A stretch of 35,751 nt of DNA, taken from the NCBI RefSeq assembly GCF_031179985.1, contig NZ_JAPSHJ010000037.1:1-35751 (forward strand), in the 5' to 3' direction. Source of the DNA: Arthrobacter sp. Lineage in GTDB: Bacteria > Actinomycetota > Actinomycetes > Actinomycetales > Micrococcaceae. Within the stretch, counting starts at the first letter, position 1; every line of letters starts with the position of its first letter. The notes below the pieces were generated by a model. That model was not told the origin of the DNA and did not search any database. It saw only the letters and a program-made list of their open reading frames with translations. Made by a program: the position numbers and the translations under genes. Shown piece by piece: positions 21,675 through 30,438 of this stretch.

Positions 21675-22943
21675 CTAGGGTGTGGCTCGAGCCACCGGGA
21701 TCTGCCGGTGTCCAAGGTACTGCTCGACGGCGGCGTGGTAGCTTTTCAGCGTAATGGCCGCTGTGCGCTGCCAGCCGAAGCTTTCGGCATGCAGTGCTGC
21801 CGCCCGCCCCATATCCTCACGGGTGGTGGGGTCGTCGTAGAGAGCTTCCAGGACGTCAGCCCAATCTGCGGGGCTGTGACCCTCCACCAGCAATCCCGTC
21901 CTGCCGTGGTAGACAGCCCGGGACAGCCCTCCCACTTTCGTCGCCACCACAGGCGTTCCGCATGCCTGGGCTTCCAGCGCCACCAGACCAAAGGACTCGC
22001 TGTACGACGGCATCACCACGACGTCTGCTGCGCGGTACCAGCCCGCGAGGTCCATTGCGTTGACCGGCGGACGGTGGGTGACGACGTCGTCCATTCCTGC
22101 CGCCTTGATGAGGGCCTTCAAATCAAAGTCCTTCGACCCGCTCAACGACCCAAGTATGGTCAGCCGCAAATCGATATCCGGACGCCGGGTCCGCAACAGC
22201 GTGGCCGCCTTCAGGAGAATCTGGGGTCCCTTGAGCCTTTGGATGCGGCCGGCGAACAGCAAGTGGAAGGTGCCGGGCTGCACGCCGTGCTCTTTGCGGG
22301 AACGGCTTCGGAACGCGGGCGTGAAGACGGTCAGATCGACGCCGGGCGGGGCCACGTCGATGCGGTCAAAATCGGCGTTGTAGTGGGAGACCAGCTCGGA
22401 AGCTTCGTGGGCGGTGTTGGCAATAAGCCGGGTGGCGCCGTCGACAATCCGGTGTTCGCCGTCCTCGCGCCGCCTCGGTTCAGGCTTCTCCCCGGAATGC
22501 AGGAGCAGGTTCTTGACCTTGGCCATGGTGTGCATGGTGTGCACCAAAGGGACATTCCACAGTTGGGAAAGCTCCAGGCCGGCCACTCCCGAGACCCAGT
22601 AGTGCGAGTGGATGATGTCGTAGCGCCCGTGCGGCTGGCGCTCGCGGATCCGCTCGATTTCCGCGACCATGCTGTGCAGCAGTTCGGGAAGATCCTCCTT
22701 GGGGAGCTTCCGCGGCGGTCCGGAAATCACGTTGTGTACACAAACACCGGGATCGGGATGTTCGATGGCGGGCTGCCCGGCATAGGTGGATCGCGTGAAA
22801 ATTTCTACTTCCACACCGGCCGCGGCCAACGCAGAAGCCAGTGAACGGACATACACGTTCATCCCACCGGCGTCTCCGGAGCCAGGCTGTTCCATGGGAG
22901 AGGTGTGCAATGACAGGAACGCGACACGCCGAATCAGGGTCAC
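21675..22943 (-). CDS. mshA: D-inositol-3-phosphate glycosyltransferase
   Basis: First committed enzyme of mycothiol synthesis: transfers GlcNAc from UDP-GlcNAc to inositol-3-phosphate. GT4/GT-B fold, 422 aa. The N-terminal domain has RRVAFLSLHTSPMEQPG, GDAGGMNVYVR, and DIIHSHYWVSG. The C-terminal domain has LLFAGRIQRLKGP and the E-x7-E region PSYSESFGLVALEAQACGTP. I chose GTG 22943 because AAAGGAG lies 5 bases upstream and MshA proteins begin about here; the frame is open back to 23138, but that part overlaps the divergent GNAT gene and is not conserved. Its two substrates depend on ino1 and glmS/glmM, also in this window. Confidence 0.95.
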   Translation of the reverse strand: MTLIRRVAFLSLHTSPMEQPGSGDAGGMNVYVRSLASALAAAGVEVEIFTRSTYAGQPAIEHPDPGVCVHNVISGPPRKLPKEDLPELLHSMVAEIERIRERQPHGRYDIIHSHYWVSGVAGLELSQLWNVPLVHTMHTMAKVKNLLLHSGEKPEPRRREDGEHRIVDGATRLIANTAHEASELVSHYNADFDRIDVAPPGVDLTVFTPAFRSRSRKEHGVQPGTFHLLFAGRIQRLKGPQILLKAATLLRTRRPDIDLRLTILGSLSGSKDFDLKALIKAAGMDDVVTHRPPVNAMDLAGWYRAADVVVMPSYSESFGLVALEAQACGTPVVATKVGGLSRAVYHGRTGLLVEGHSPADWADVLEALYDDPTTREDMGRAAALHAESFGWQRTAAITLKSYHAAVEQYLGHRQIPVARATP

Positions 22944-23006
22944 GGGTCTCCTTTCGGCCTCTCCAACAGCACTCGATAAAACACTACTCCTGTCCTCCGG
23001 GCGCAA

Positions 23007-23033
23007 TTGCAGCCCTGGCTTGGCTGCTAACGT
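23007..23033 (+). promoter_or_regulatory. Promoter of the GNAT gene, leaderless type
   Basis: -10 TAACGT (23028-23033) lies 7 bases before GTG 23041. TTGCAG (23007-23012) is a possible -35, with a short 15-base spacer. There is no Shine-Dalgarno. Confidence 0.45.
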
Positions 23034-23040
23034 GGCGCCT

Positions 23041-23562
23041 GTGAGCCGAACGCCAGAATCAGCAGAATCAGCAACTTTCCGGATCCGACCCGCCACCCAG
23101 GACGACTGGGCCGGAATCTGGGCCATCATGGAGCCCATAATCCGCGCAGGCGAAACCTATACCTGGGATCCTGACACCTCCGAGGCGAAGGCAAAGGAGA
23201 TCTGGTTCAAGCAGCCGCCAGGGCAGACCTTCGTCGCGGCCCAGGACGGCATGGTGATAGGGACAGGTGAGCTGCATCCCAACTATGGCGGAGCGGGAAG
23301 ACACGTGGCCAACGCCGGATACATGGTGCATCAGGGGCACACTGGGAAAGGCGTGGCTCGTGCCCTCTGCACCTATTCGCTCGAAGCTGCCCGTGAGGCC
23401 GGCTTCCGCGCCATGCAGTTCAACGCTGTCGTCGCGAGCAACACGAGGGCTGTAAAGGCCTGGCAGAGCCTCGGGTTCGAGGTACTGGCCACCGTCCCCG
23501 AAGCTTTCAACCACCCGAAGCACGGTCTGGTGGGGCTTCACGTGATGTACCGGAAGCTCTAG
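23041..23562 (+). CDS. GNAT family N-acetyltransferase
   Basis: Acetyl-CoA-dependent N-acyltransferase, 173 aa, substrate unknown. The fold is recognisable from the beginning of the domain at about residue 14 (FRIRPATQDDWAGIWAIMEPII) through the acetyl-CoA loop region GYMVHQGHTGKGVARALC to the C-terminal VVASNTRAVKAWQSLGFEVLATVP. It resembles the phosphinothricin-acetyltransferase-like branch. The frame is open upstream to 22786, but that part lies over mshA. GTG 23041 follows a good leaderless -10, so I prefer it. Convergent with the GH4 gene downstream (19-base gap). Confidence 0.85.
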   Translation: MSRTPESAESATFRIRPATQDDWAGIWAIMEPIIRAGETYTWDPDTSEAKAKEIWFKQPPGQTFVAAQDGMVIGTGELHPNYGGAGRHVANAGYMVHQGHTGKGVARALCTYSLEAAREAGFRAMQFNAVVASNTRAVKAWQSLGFEVLATVPEAFNHPKHGLVGLHVMYRKL

Positions 23563-23581
23563 GACCCCAGTGGTTCCGTCC

Positions 23582-24994
23582 CTAACGCCAGCGCTCCAGT
23601 AAAGCCGGGAAGGCCTTTTCGTAGCCGGTCAGCAACTCCGACGCCAGGCTGTCAGAGGCGATCAGCGGATGTCCGGCAAAGGCTGCGACGGCAGCATCGC
23701 GGTCCCCTATCGTGGCCGCGCGGATGGTCAGCCTTTCCACCTGCTTGATGAGGAGCATCAGGGAAAGCTGGGAATCATGGGGGCGGCTTTGCGGCAGTGG
23801 CAACGCACCCTCGGCGCTTACAACACAGGGAACCTCGACGACGGCGTCCGTGGGGAGTCCGGGAATCGCGGGTATCGCTGTGCTTCCGTTGGCGCCAGAA
23901 CCGTGGCCAGCGTCGCGGCCGGCAGCGTTGACGGTATTCAGGATGAGTTCCGCGTCGCCTGCGCCTGCGAGCGCCCGCATCACGGAGAGTGCGACCCGCT
24001 CGTAGCCGCCGCCATGAAGGTCCTCGGTGTGACGATCTTCCCCTGCCGGACGGGCCTCAGCCAGGTAGCCTTCCTCACGTGAGCGGCGCGCTGACTCCCA
24101 CAAGGAGTAGGCCGCCGGTCCTGCTGCGGCCAGCCGCGGGTAGAGTTCCTGCTGCTGGCTGTGGATGGATTCGCCTCGTGTGCCCTCAGCTGCGCGGATT
24201 GCCTCAACGGCTTTGGCTGTGTCGTAGTAGTAGAAGAGGTACTCGTTGGGCAGGCAGCCCAGCTGTGCCAGGAACTGCTGCGGGAAGAGCCTGCCCTCCT
24301 CGAAGCCGGCCAATGCCGGGGCGTCTGACAAAAGCTCCGGCAGCAGGTCGCGGCCGCCGGACTCCAGCCGGTACAACCAGCCCAGATGGTTCAACCCGTA
24401 GTAGCCCACACCGTCGAGCCTTCCTTCCGGAAGGGGGGCTCCTGCCGCTTCGGCAGCGCGCCGGACGAGCCCGCTGGCGGAGTCGCAGATACCGATGACC
24501 CGGTTGCCGAGGATGGGCCGCAGTGCCTCGGTGACCATCCCTGCTGGATTGGTGAAGTTGATCAGCCAGGCCTCCGGAGCGAGTTGCCGCATGGCTTCGG
24601 CGAGTTCCAGCATGGCGGGAATAGACCGCAGGCCGTAGGAAATCCCACCCGCTCCGGTGGTTTCCTGGCCTAACAGTCCCAGCTCAAGTGCGACCCGCTC
24701 GTCGGCTACGCGGCCAGCAGTACCGCCGGGCCTGACGGCCGCGAAAACAATGTCCGTGCCCTTCAGGGCTTGAGCAATCGAGGTGGTGGTGCGGATCGTC
24801 GGCCTGCTCCCGGACGGTGACGATGCTGGTTCCGCTGCCATTGCACTGAGAACGGCGTCCATGGCTTCCAGCCGTGCAGGATCAACATCGTAGAGGACCA
24901 GGTCCCGGACCAGGCCCGAGAACGGCCCTGAGGCTAACGCCCGGTAGACCAGGGGGACACGGAAACCGCCGCCGCCGGCAATCATAAGCCGCAT
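23582..24994 (-). CDS. Glycoside hydrolase family 4 (6-phospho-beta-glucosidase-like)
   Basis: NAD- and metal-dependent glycosidase, acting by oxidation-elimination. 470 aa. The N-terminal Rossmann region is MRLMIAGGGGFRVPLVYRAL. Metal ligands are the Cys in VIGICDSASGL (C170) and the His in GLNHLGW (H203), with INFTNPAGMVTEAL and GAGGISYGLRSIP as further GH4 motifs. The exact sugar is inferred (6-phospho-beta-glucoside); no PTS genes are near, so the substrate may differ. It is transcribed away from a PfkB-type kinase with only 58 bases between the starts, which suggests joint regulation. Confidence 0.88.
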   Translation of the reverse strand: MRLMIAGGGGFRVPLVYRALASGPFSGLVRDLVLYDVDPARLEAMDAVLSAMAAEPASSPSGSRPTIRTTTSIAQALKGTDIVFAAVRPGGTAGRVADERVALELGLLGQETTGAGGISYGLRSIPAMLELAEAMRQLAPEAWLINFTNPAGMVTEALRPILGNRVIGICDSASGLVRRAAEAAGAPLPEGRLDGVGYYGLNHLGWLYRLESGGRDLLPELLSDAPALAGFEEGRLFPQQFLAQLGCLPNEYLFYYYDTAKAVEAIRAAEGTRGESIHSQQQELYPRLAAAGPAAYSLWESARRSREEGYLAEARPAGEDRHTEDLHGGGYERVALSVMRALAGAGDAELILNTVNAAGRDAGHGSGANGSTAIPAIPGLPTDAVVEVPCVVSAEGALPLPQSRPHDSQLSLMLLIKQVERLTIRAATIGDRDAAVAAFAGHPLIASDSLASELLTGYEKAFPALLERWR

Positions 24995-25000
24995 GACCAG

Positions 25001-25006
25001 AGTCTA
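25001..25006 (-). promoter_or_regulatory. -10 element of the GH4 gene, leaderless type
   Basis: On the minus strand TAGACT is followed by 6 bases and the ATG at 24994. No Shine-Dalgarno is present. It is packed back to back with the promoter of the PfkB gene. Confidence 0.45.
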
Positions 25007-25017
25007 TGCCTCCCCCT

Positions 25018-25045
25018 TTGCAGCAGTAGCGTCACAGCGTAGTCT
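25018..25045 (+). promoter_or_regulatory. Promoter of the PfkB-type kinase gene, leaderless type
   Basis: -35 TTGCAG (25018-25023), 16-base spacer, -10 TAGTCT (25040-25045), then 7 bases to ATG 25053. This decides the start codon against the upstream ATG at 24993, which would overlap the GH4 start. Confidence 0.55.
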
Positions 25046-25052
25046 GCGGGAC

Positions 25053-26144
25053 ATGGACGCTATTCCCGCCCGACGGTTCGATCCGCTGTCCAGTGTCCGC
25101 ACTCCGGGGGCAGACGGTTTCGATTTGCTGCTTTCCGGCACGGTTTTTCAGGACATCATTTTCACGGGGTTGCCGCACGCACCCGAGCCAGGCACGGAAG
25201 TCTGGAGCGACGGTATGGGAAGCTGCCCGGGCGGAGTGGCCAACCAGGCAATTGCGGCCGCGAGGCTTGGCCTCCGGACGGGGTTGGCTGCCGCCTTCGG
25301 GGATGACGGGTACGGGGACTACAACTGGAAAATCCTGGCAGGGCAGGAACACGTGGACCTGTCCCTCTCCCGGCGGATTCCCGGCTGGCATTCGCCGGTC
25401 ACTGTTTCCCTCGGTGTGCAGGAGGACCGTTCCATGGTCACTCACGGTCACCCGGCGCCCCTGACGTCATCGGATCTGATTGGACACCCACCGCCCGCCC
25501 TCGCTGCCGTCACCGACCTCGCCGAAGAAATGGAACCGTGGGCGCTCGCAGCCCAGGGAGCCGGCGTGAAGCTGTTCGGGGACGTCGGGTGGGACCCGAG
25601 CGGGGCCTGGCTGCCCAGCAGGCTCGATAACCTGAAGTACTTCTACGCCTTTATGCCCAACCAGCGGGAGGCCATGGCTTTCACCGCCAAGCGTGATCCA
25701 TGGGCCGCACTGTATTCCTTGGCTGACAGGGTTCCTGTTGCGGTAGTGACCCTCGGACCTCAAGGGGCAATGGCCGTGGACTCCGAGACAGGCGAAGAGG
25801 AATGGGTGCCATCCCTGCCGGTTCCCGCCCTTGATCCCACCGGGGCAGGTGACTGCTTTGGTGCCGCCTTCGTCGTTGGATGCCTGGCGGGATGGCCCCT
25901 GGGTAACCGGCTGCGTTTCGCCAACCTCTGCGCCGCGCTGGCGGTACAACAGGTGGGTGGATCCCTGGCAGCCCCTGGCTGGGGAGACATCGCTGACTGG
26001 TGGAAGAAAGCGAACGCGCGGCCCGAGCGGCAGGGGAGCCAATGGCTGCGCCGGTACAAATTCCTTGAGGAGATCGTCCGGGATGTCCCGCCCGAAGCAC
26101 AGCGACGCGCGACGGCCACCATTGCACACCTCTCTGACGCTTAA
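25053..26144 (+). CDS. PfkB-family carbohydrate kinase
   Basis: ATP-dependent sugar or nucleoside kinase of the ribokinase fold, 363 aa, substrate unknown. The N-terminal signature GSCPGGVANQAIAAARLGLRTGLAAAFGDD and the C-terminal DPTGAGDCFGAAFVVG (starting about residue 261, catalytic base D267) are intact. In between are FAFMPNQREA and VPVAVVTLGPQGAMAV. The C-terminus extends about 70 residues past the usual core and ends KFLEEIVRDVPPEAQRRATATIAHLSDA. Its divergent GH4 neighbour may supply its substrate, or both may act on one sugar; that is inference. Confidence 0.88.
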   Translation: MDAIPARRFDPLSSVRTPGADGFDLLLSGTVFQDIIFTGLPHAPEPGTEVWSDGMGSCPGGVANQAIAAARLGLRTGLAAAFGDDGYGDYNWKILAGQEHVDLSLSRRIPGWHSPVTVSLGVQEDRSMVTHGHPAPLTSSDLIGHPPPALAAVTDLAEEMEPWALAAQGAGVKLFGDVGWDPSGAWLPSRLDNLKYFYAFMPNQREAMAFTAKRDPWAALYSLADRVPVAVVTLGPQGAMAVDSETGEEEWVPSLPVPALDPTGAGDCFGAAFVVGCLAGWPLGNRLRFANLCAALAVQQVGGSLAAPGWGDIADWWKKANARPERQGSQWLRRYKFLEEIVRDVPPEAQRRATATIAHLSDA

Positions 26145-26145
26145 A

Positions 26146-26234
26146 CCGACGGCGTGACCCGACGACTAATCCGACGACTAACCCGACGGCTGACCCCGAC
26201 GCGTAACCTGATGGCTGACCCCGACGCGTGAGCC
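26146..26234 (+). repeat. Short tandem repeats (12-14 bp) between pfkB-type gene and alr
   Basis: Seven degenerate units of CCGACGRCTRAYC begin near 26146, 26159, 26171, 26183, 26196, 26209 and 26221. They fill most of the gap between the kinase gene and the alr promoter and are not coding. The two clearest are CCGACGACTAAT and CCGACGACTAAC, side by side. Confidence 0.7.
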
Positions 26235-26258
26235 CCAGTCGCCAGCCGGGGCGGCCAA

Positions 26259-26288
26259 TTAAACGACTTGTCCGGCCGCTACTAGAAT
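26259..26288 (+). promoter_or_regulatory. alr promoter, leaderless type
   Basis: -10 TAGAAT (26283-26288) lies 7 bases before the alr GTG at 26296. TTAAAC (26259-26264) is a weak -35 with an 18-base spacer. No convincing Shine-Dalgarno precedes the start. Confidence 0.5.
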
Positions 26289-26295
26289 CACTAGG

Positions 26296-27498
26296 GTGAC
26301 TTACCCAGCAGCAGGCGGCCCTGCACCGGCGTCGTATGCTTCCCCCAACGCGAGCGACGAGCGGTCCGCCGTCATCGACCTTGAGGCCATCCGGCACAAT
26401 GTGAGGCGACTGGTAGCCGTGGCTTCTCCTGCGCGGGTCATGGCGGTGGTCAAAGCAGACGCCTACGGCCACGGTGCGGTTCCCGTGGCGAGGGCTGCGC
26501 TGGCGGCTGGAGCACAGTGGCTGGGAGTGGCCCACGTGTCCGAGGCTCTGTCCCTCCGGGCTGCCGGCATAGACGCGCCGATACTCGCATGGCTGCATAC
26601 GCGCGAAACCAACTTCGTTGCAGCCGTCGCTTCCGGAATAGATATCGCCTGTTCAGGCTGGGAATTGGACAGCATCGTGGCTGCCGCCAGGGATCAGGAG
26701 CGCCCGGCCAGGGTGCACCTGAAGGTGGATACCGGACTTGGCCGCAATGGCGCCACCATCGAGTTGTGGGACAAGCTCGTGGGCGCAGCGGTGGAATACC
26801 AGGAGGAGGGCCTGCTGCGGGTGGCCGGAATCTTCTCGCATCTGGCCGTGGCGGATGAACCCGAGCGGCCCGAGACGGATGAACAGCTTGCGGCCTTCCG
26901 CGAAGCCTTGGCTGTCGCGGAGGATGCCGGGATAGATCCCGAAATAAGGCATCTTGCCAACACGCCGGCTGCGCTGTCCCGACCCGATACCCACTTCGAC
27001 CTGGTGCGGGTCGGGCTCGGCATCTACGGGCTTTCCCCCTTCAGAGGACAGACTTCGGCCGAGCTCGGGCTGCGGCCCGCCATGACCCTCCGCACGCTGG
27101 TGGCGCACTGCAAAGACGTTCCGGCCCATCAGGGCGTTTCCTACGGACTTCGGTACCGCACGGAAAGTGCCAGCACACTCGGACTCATCCCGCTGGGTTA
27201 TGCCGACGGCGTCCCGCGCGTGGCCACCGGAGGTCCGGTCCGCATCGACGGCGTGACATACCCCGTGGTGGGCACCATCGCCATGGATCAGATGGTGGTG
27301 GACTTCGGGCCGTTGCATCTGGAGGCCGGCGGGGACAGCAGGCTGGGAAGCGAGGCGGTTCTGTTTGGGGACGGGAACGACGGCGGCCCCACCGCGGATG
27401 ATTGGGCCCGGGCAGCCGGAACCATCAACTACGAGATCGTCACCAGGATCAGTCCGCGTGTGCCCCGTCGCTACATCAATGAAGAGACGACGCCGTGA
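26296..27498 (+). CDS. alr: Alanine racemase
   Basis: PLP enzyme that makes D-alanine for peptidoglycan. 400 aa. The PLP lysine is K53 in VMAVVKADAYGHG; the second catalytic base is Tyr about 283 in QGVSYGLRY. Other motifs are HLKVDTGLGRNG, GIFSHLAVADE, VRVGLGIYGLSP, PLGYADGVPR and VGTIAMDQMVVD. The GTG start fits a leaderless promoter. The N-terminus is about 20 residues longer than the conserved core, low in complexity. The stop overlaps the tsaE GTG (GTGA), beginning a tightly coupled operon. Confidence 0.96.
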   Translation: MTYPAAGGPAPASYASPNASDERSAVIDLEAIRHNVRRLVAVASPARVMAVVKADAYGHGAVPVARAALAAGAQWLGVAHVSEALSLRAAGIDAPILAWLHTRETNFVAAVASGIDIACSGWELDSIVAAARDQERPARVHLKVDTGLGRNGATIELWDKLVGAAVEYQEEGLLRVAGIFSHLAVADEPERPETDEQLAAFREALAVAEDAGIDPEIRHLANTPAALSRPDTHFDLVRVGLGIYGLSPFRGQTSAELGLRPAMTLRTLVAHCKDVPAHQGVSYGLRYRTESASTLGLIPLGYADGVPRVATGGPVRIDGVTYPVVGTIAMDQMVVDFGPLHLEAGGDSRLGSEAVLFGDGNDGGPTADDWARAAGTINYEIVTRISPRVPRRYINEETTP

Positions 27499-28157
27499 GC
27501 GGCGAACAGGGCCCGCTGCCCGCCTCAGGGCTGCCCGCCTCAGCCCCATCCGACTCAGCCCAATGGGAACAGACGTTCCACGTCGAAACCGCCGAACAGA
27601 CTCACGAGCTTGCCGCCGCCATCGGCTCGGTTCTTGAAGCCGGTGACCTCCTGGTCCTCACCGGGGAACTCGGGGCGGGGAAGACCACTTTTACGCAGGG
27701 ATTGGGCGAGGGCCTTGGTGTACGGGCAGGCATTATCTCGCCAACCTTCGTGCTGGTCCGTATCCATCCCAACCTCTCGGAGGGACCGCGGCCCGGCGGG
27801 CCGGATCTGGTACACGTCGACGCCTACCGTCTCGAGTCGGCGTCGGAGATCGATGACATCGATCTCGAGAACACGATGGACAGCTCCGTGACAGTGGTGG
27901 AATGGGGGAGGGAGCGGGTAGAGCACCTGAGTGACAGCCGGCTTGAGGTTGAACTGTATCGCCGGCTTGGATCGGCAGGACTCCCCAGTGTCTCCTACTC
28001 GCCGGAGAGCCCGGAACATGCGAGCCCGGAACAGGCAGCAGTCCTCGATTTCGCTCCCGAGGACGACGACGAACCACGAACCATTGTGATCCGTGGGTTT
28101 GGGCCACGGTGGGCCCGGCAACCGTCATGGCCGGGCATCCCGGAAGGAATCTCCTGA
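27495..28157 (+). CDS. tsaE: tRNA t6A biosynthesis ATPase TsaE
   Basis: ATPase that works with TsaB and TsaD to make N6-threonylcarbamoyladenosine at position 37 of ANN-decoding tRNAs. 220 aa. The P-loop LTGELGAGKTTFTQGLGEGL lies at about residues 56-75, followed by SPTFVLV, VHVDAYRL and VVEWGRERVEHL. The protein is longer than minimal TsaE (about 150 aa), with an N-terminal extension of about 25 residues and a C-terminal acidic extension of about 60. It overlaps alr at its start and tsaB at its stop (TGATG). Confidence 0.94.
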   Translation: MSGEQGPLPASGLPASAPSDSAQWEQTFHVETAEQTHELAAAIGSVLEAGDLLVLTGELGAGKTTFTQGLGEGLGVRAGIISPTFVLVRIHPNLSEGPRPGGPDLVHVDAYRLESASEIDDIDLENTMDSSVTVVEWGRERVEHLSDSRLEVELYRRLGSAGLPSVSYSPESPEHASPEQAAVLDFAPEDDDEPRTIVIRGFGPRWARQPSWPGIPEGIS

Positions 28158-28828
28158 TGCTGATCCTTGCGATCGACACCTCGGCTGTTGCCAGTGCTGC
28201 CCTGGTTTCCGATGACGCCATGGAAGGCGTGGTGGGCAACTTCTCCACCGAAGACACCCGAAGCCACGCCGAGGTGCTGGCACCAGGCATTAACCGGATG
28301 CTCGCAGAAGCAGGGGTCACAGGCTCTGACATCGATGCCATCGTCACAGGGGTGGGACCGGGGCCGTTTACGGGGCTGCGTTCAGGGATCGCAACCGCCC
28401 GCACCCTGGCTTTCGTCTGGCAAAAGCCTCTTTACGGGATGATGAGCCTCGACGCGGTGGCCCTGGAAGTGGCTGAATCGACAGTGGCTGCCCCTGAGTT
28501 CATCGTGGCCACGGACGCCCGCCGCAAAGAGGTTTATTGGGCCCGCTACACCCTGGAAGAGGGGCAACTGCCCCAACTCGTTGACGGCCCTCATGTCGGT
28601 TTTGCCGTGGACGTTCCGGGTGTCCCTGCCTATGGTGCCGGTGCCGGGCTGTACCCCGACGCCCTCCAGGCAAACCCGGACTTCAGCTTTGAGCAGCCGG
28701 ACGCACTCTATCTGGGGCAATTCGCCCTCGCTCGTTTAGCCGCCGGCGGGGAACTGCCGGATTCCACGCCGCTGTACCTGCGCGAGTCCGATGCCCAGGT
28801 CCCGGGGCCCCGGAAGAGGGCGCTGTGA
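28157..28828 (+). CDS. tsaB: tRNA t6A biosynthesis protein TsaB
   Basis: Partner of TsaD in threonylcarbamoyl transfer to tRNA. 223 aa, ASKHA-fold. It begins MLILAIDTSAVASAALV and has TRSHAEVLAPGI, VTGVGPGPFTGLRSGIATARTLA and FIVATDARRKEVYWARY. The ATG at 28157 overlaps the tsaE stop and has AAGGA upstream; an earlier in-frame start at 28109 would lie inside tsaE. Its stop overlaps the rimI GTG. Confidence 0.95.
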   Translation: MLILAIDTSAVASAALVSDDAMEGVVGNFSTEDTRSHAEVLAPGINRMLAEAGVTGSDIDAIVTGVGPGPFTGLRSGIATARTLAFVWQKPLYGMMSLDAVALEVAESTVAAPEFIVATDARRKEVYWARYTLEEGQLPQLVDGPHVGFAVDVPGVPAYGAGAGLYPDALQANPDFSFEQPDALYLGQFALARLAAGGELPDSTPLYLRESDAQVPGPRKRAL

Positions 28829-29328
28829 GCGGACGCCACGAGGAGACGGGCACTGTAACTCTGCGGGAAATGACAGCCGAAGACATTCCTGCGGTACACC
28901 AGCTTGAGCGCAGACTGTTTCCCGTGGATGCCTGGCCATTGCAGATGTTCTTCGACGAGCTGGGCCAGTCAGACACCCGCCATTATCTGGTGGCCGAAGC
29001 GTCAGGGACCATCGTGGGTTATGCCGGGCTCATGTGCATCCAGCCCATAGCCGATGTCCAGACCATAGCCGTGGTCCCGGAGCAGGAAGGCAAGGGGATC
29101 GGCTCTGCGTTGCTCACCGCCCTGATCAGGGAGAGCCGCCGCCGTAACGCGGAAGACGTATTGCTTGAGGTCCGGGCCGACAACCCCCGCGCCCAGCAGC
29201 TGTACCTCCGCTTCGGTTTCGAGCAGATCCACGTCCGGCCGCGGTATTACCGGGACGGCGTAGACGCCCTGATCATGCGGCTCCCACTATCGGAAACAGT
29301 GCCAACAACGGAAGCAGAACGCCCATGA
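28825..29328 (+). CDS. rimI: Ribosomal-protein-alanine N-acetyltransferase RimI
   Basis: GNAT enzyme predicted to acetylate N-terminal amino groups (S18 in enterobacteria). 167 aa. The start [27 protein letters not shown] and the acetyl-CoA loop [21 protein letters not shown], then [23 protein letters not shown], match RimI. It overlaps tsaB and tsaD by four bases on each side, its usual place between them in actinobacteria. Confidence 0.93.
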   Translation: MSGRHEETGTVTLREMTAEDIPAVHQLERRLFPVDAWPLQMFFDELGQSDTRHYLVAEASGTIVGYAGLMCIQPIADVQTIAVVPEQEGKGIGSALLTALIRESRRRNAEDVLLEVRADNPRAQQLYLRFGFEQIHVRPRYYRDGVDALIMRLPLSETVPTTEAERP

Positions 29329-30407
29329 ACGCCAACGAGCCGTTGGTTCTTGGAATCGAATCATCCTGTGACGAGACCGGCGTCGGCATCGTTCGTGGAA
29401 CGTCCTTGCTGAGCAACACCGTCTCATCCTCGATGGAGGAACACGTCCGGTTTGGCGGCGTGATACCCGAAATCGCCTCCCGGGCCCATCTCGACGCTTT
29501 GGTTCCCACCCTCCAGCAGTCACTCGCCGAGGCGGGTGTCACCTTGGAAGAGGTCGACGCCGTCGCGGTCACCGCAGGTCCGGGCCTGGCGGGCGCACTC
29601 ATGGTGGGGGTCTGTGCTGCCAAGGCGCTCGCCGTGGCCACCGGCAAACCCCTGTATGCCATCAACCATCTGGTGGCGCACGTAGGAGTCGGCGTGCTCC
29701 AGGCCGACGGTGAACGGGCAGGAGTCCTTCCGCAGAACCTTGGCGCCCTGCTGGTTTCCGGGGGACACACTGAAATACTTCGCATCAAGAGCATTACCGA
29801 CGACGTGGAGATGCTCGGCTCCACCATCGATGACGCAGCCGGAGAAGCGTACGACAAGGTGGCGAGGCTGCTTGGACTGGGCTACCCGGGAGGACCGGCT
29901 ATCGACAGGCTGGCGCGAACGGGAAACGCAAAGGCAATCCGCTTCCCCAGAGGACTGACCCAGCCGAAGTACATGGGCACTGCAGAGGAACCCGGCCCCC
30001 ACCGCTACGACTGGTCCTTCAGCGGCCTCAAGACTGCCGTCGCGCGCTGCGTTGAGCAGTTTGAGGCGAGGGGAGAGCCGGTTCCTGTTGCGGACGTCGC
30101 CGCAGCCTTCCAGGAGGCTGTGGTGGACGTGATCACGTCCAAGGCGGTTCTCGCCTGCCGGGAGAACGGCATCACCAGCCTGCTTCTTGGTGGCGGAGTC
30201 GCGGCCAATTCCCGGCTCCGGCAGCTCACCCGCGAACGCTGCAGCGCGGCCGGAATAACGCTGCACGTACCGCCCATGGACCTCTGCACCGATAACGGTG
30301 CCATGGTGGCAGCCCTGGGAGCCCAGCTCATGATGGCCGGCATCGGGCCCAGCGGGATAGCTTTCGCGCCGGATTCCTCGATGCCGGTCACCACGATTTC
30401 GGCATAA
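29325..30407 (+). CDS. tsaD: tRNA N6-adenosine threonylcarbamoyltransferase TsaD
   Basis: Catalytic subunit that transfers threonylcarbamoyl to A37 of tRNA. 360 aa, Kae1/Gcp family. It has [16 protein letters not shown], the metal-binding histidines in [10 protein letters not shown] (H115, H119), [39 protein letters not shown], and [14 protein letters not shown] and [12 protein letters not shown] near the end. Last gene of alr-tsaE-tsaB-rimI-tsaD, convergent with the VanW-family gene (31-base gap, no strong hairpin seen). Confidence 0.97.
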   Translation: MNANEPLVLGIESSCDETGVGIVRGTSLLSNTVSSSMEEHVRFGGVIPEIASRAHLDALVPTLQQSLAEAGVTLEEVDAVAVTAGPGLAGALMVGVCAAKALAVATGKPLYAINHLVAHVGVGVLQADGERAGVLPQNLGALLVSGGHTEILRIKSITDDVEMLGSTIDDAAGEAYDKVARLLGLGYPGGPAIDRLARTGNAKAIRFPRGLTQPKYMGTAEEPGPHRYDWSFSGLKTAVARCVEQFEARGEPVPVADVAAAFQEAVVDVITSKAVLACRENGITSLLLGGGVAANSRLRQLTRERCSAAGITLHVPPMDLCTDNGAMVAALGAQLMMAGIGPSGIAFAPDSSMPVTTISA

Positions 30408-30438
30408 ACATCACCTGGGATAAGACCACACTTTTGGC

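Noticed and set aside
21609..22844. Long plus-strand open frame opposite mshA
   Set aside because: Overlaps the confident mshA gene throughout and has no conserved motif.
22944..23138. N-terminal extension of MshA
   Set aside because: A GTG with an ideal Shine-Dalgarno at 22943 begins the conserved protein; the extension overlaps the divergent GNAT gene.
25681..26598. Minus-strand open frame spanning the kinase gene, the tandem repeats and alr
   Set aside because: Arg/Ser/Gly-rich shadow product that crosses two confident genes and a repeat.
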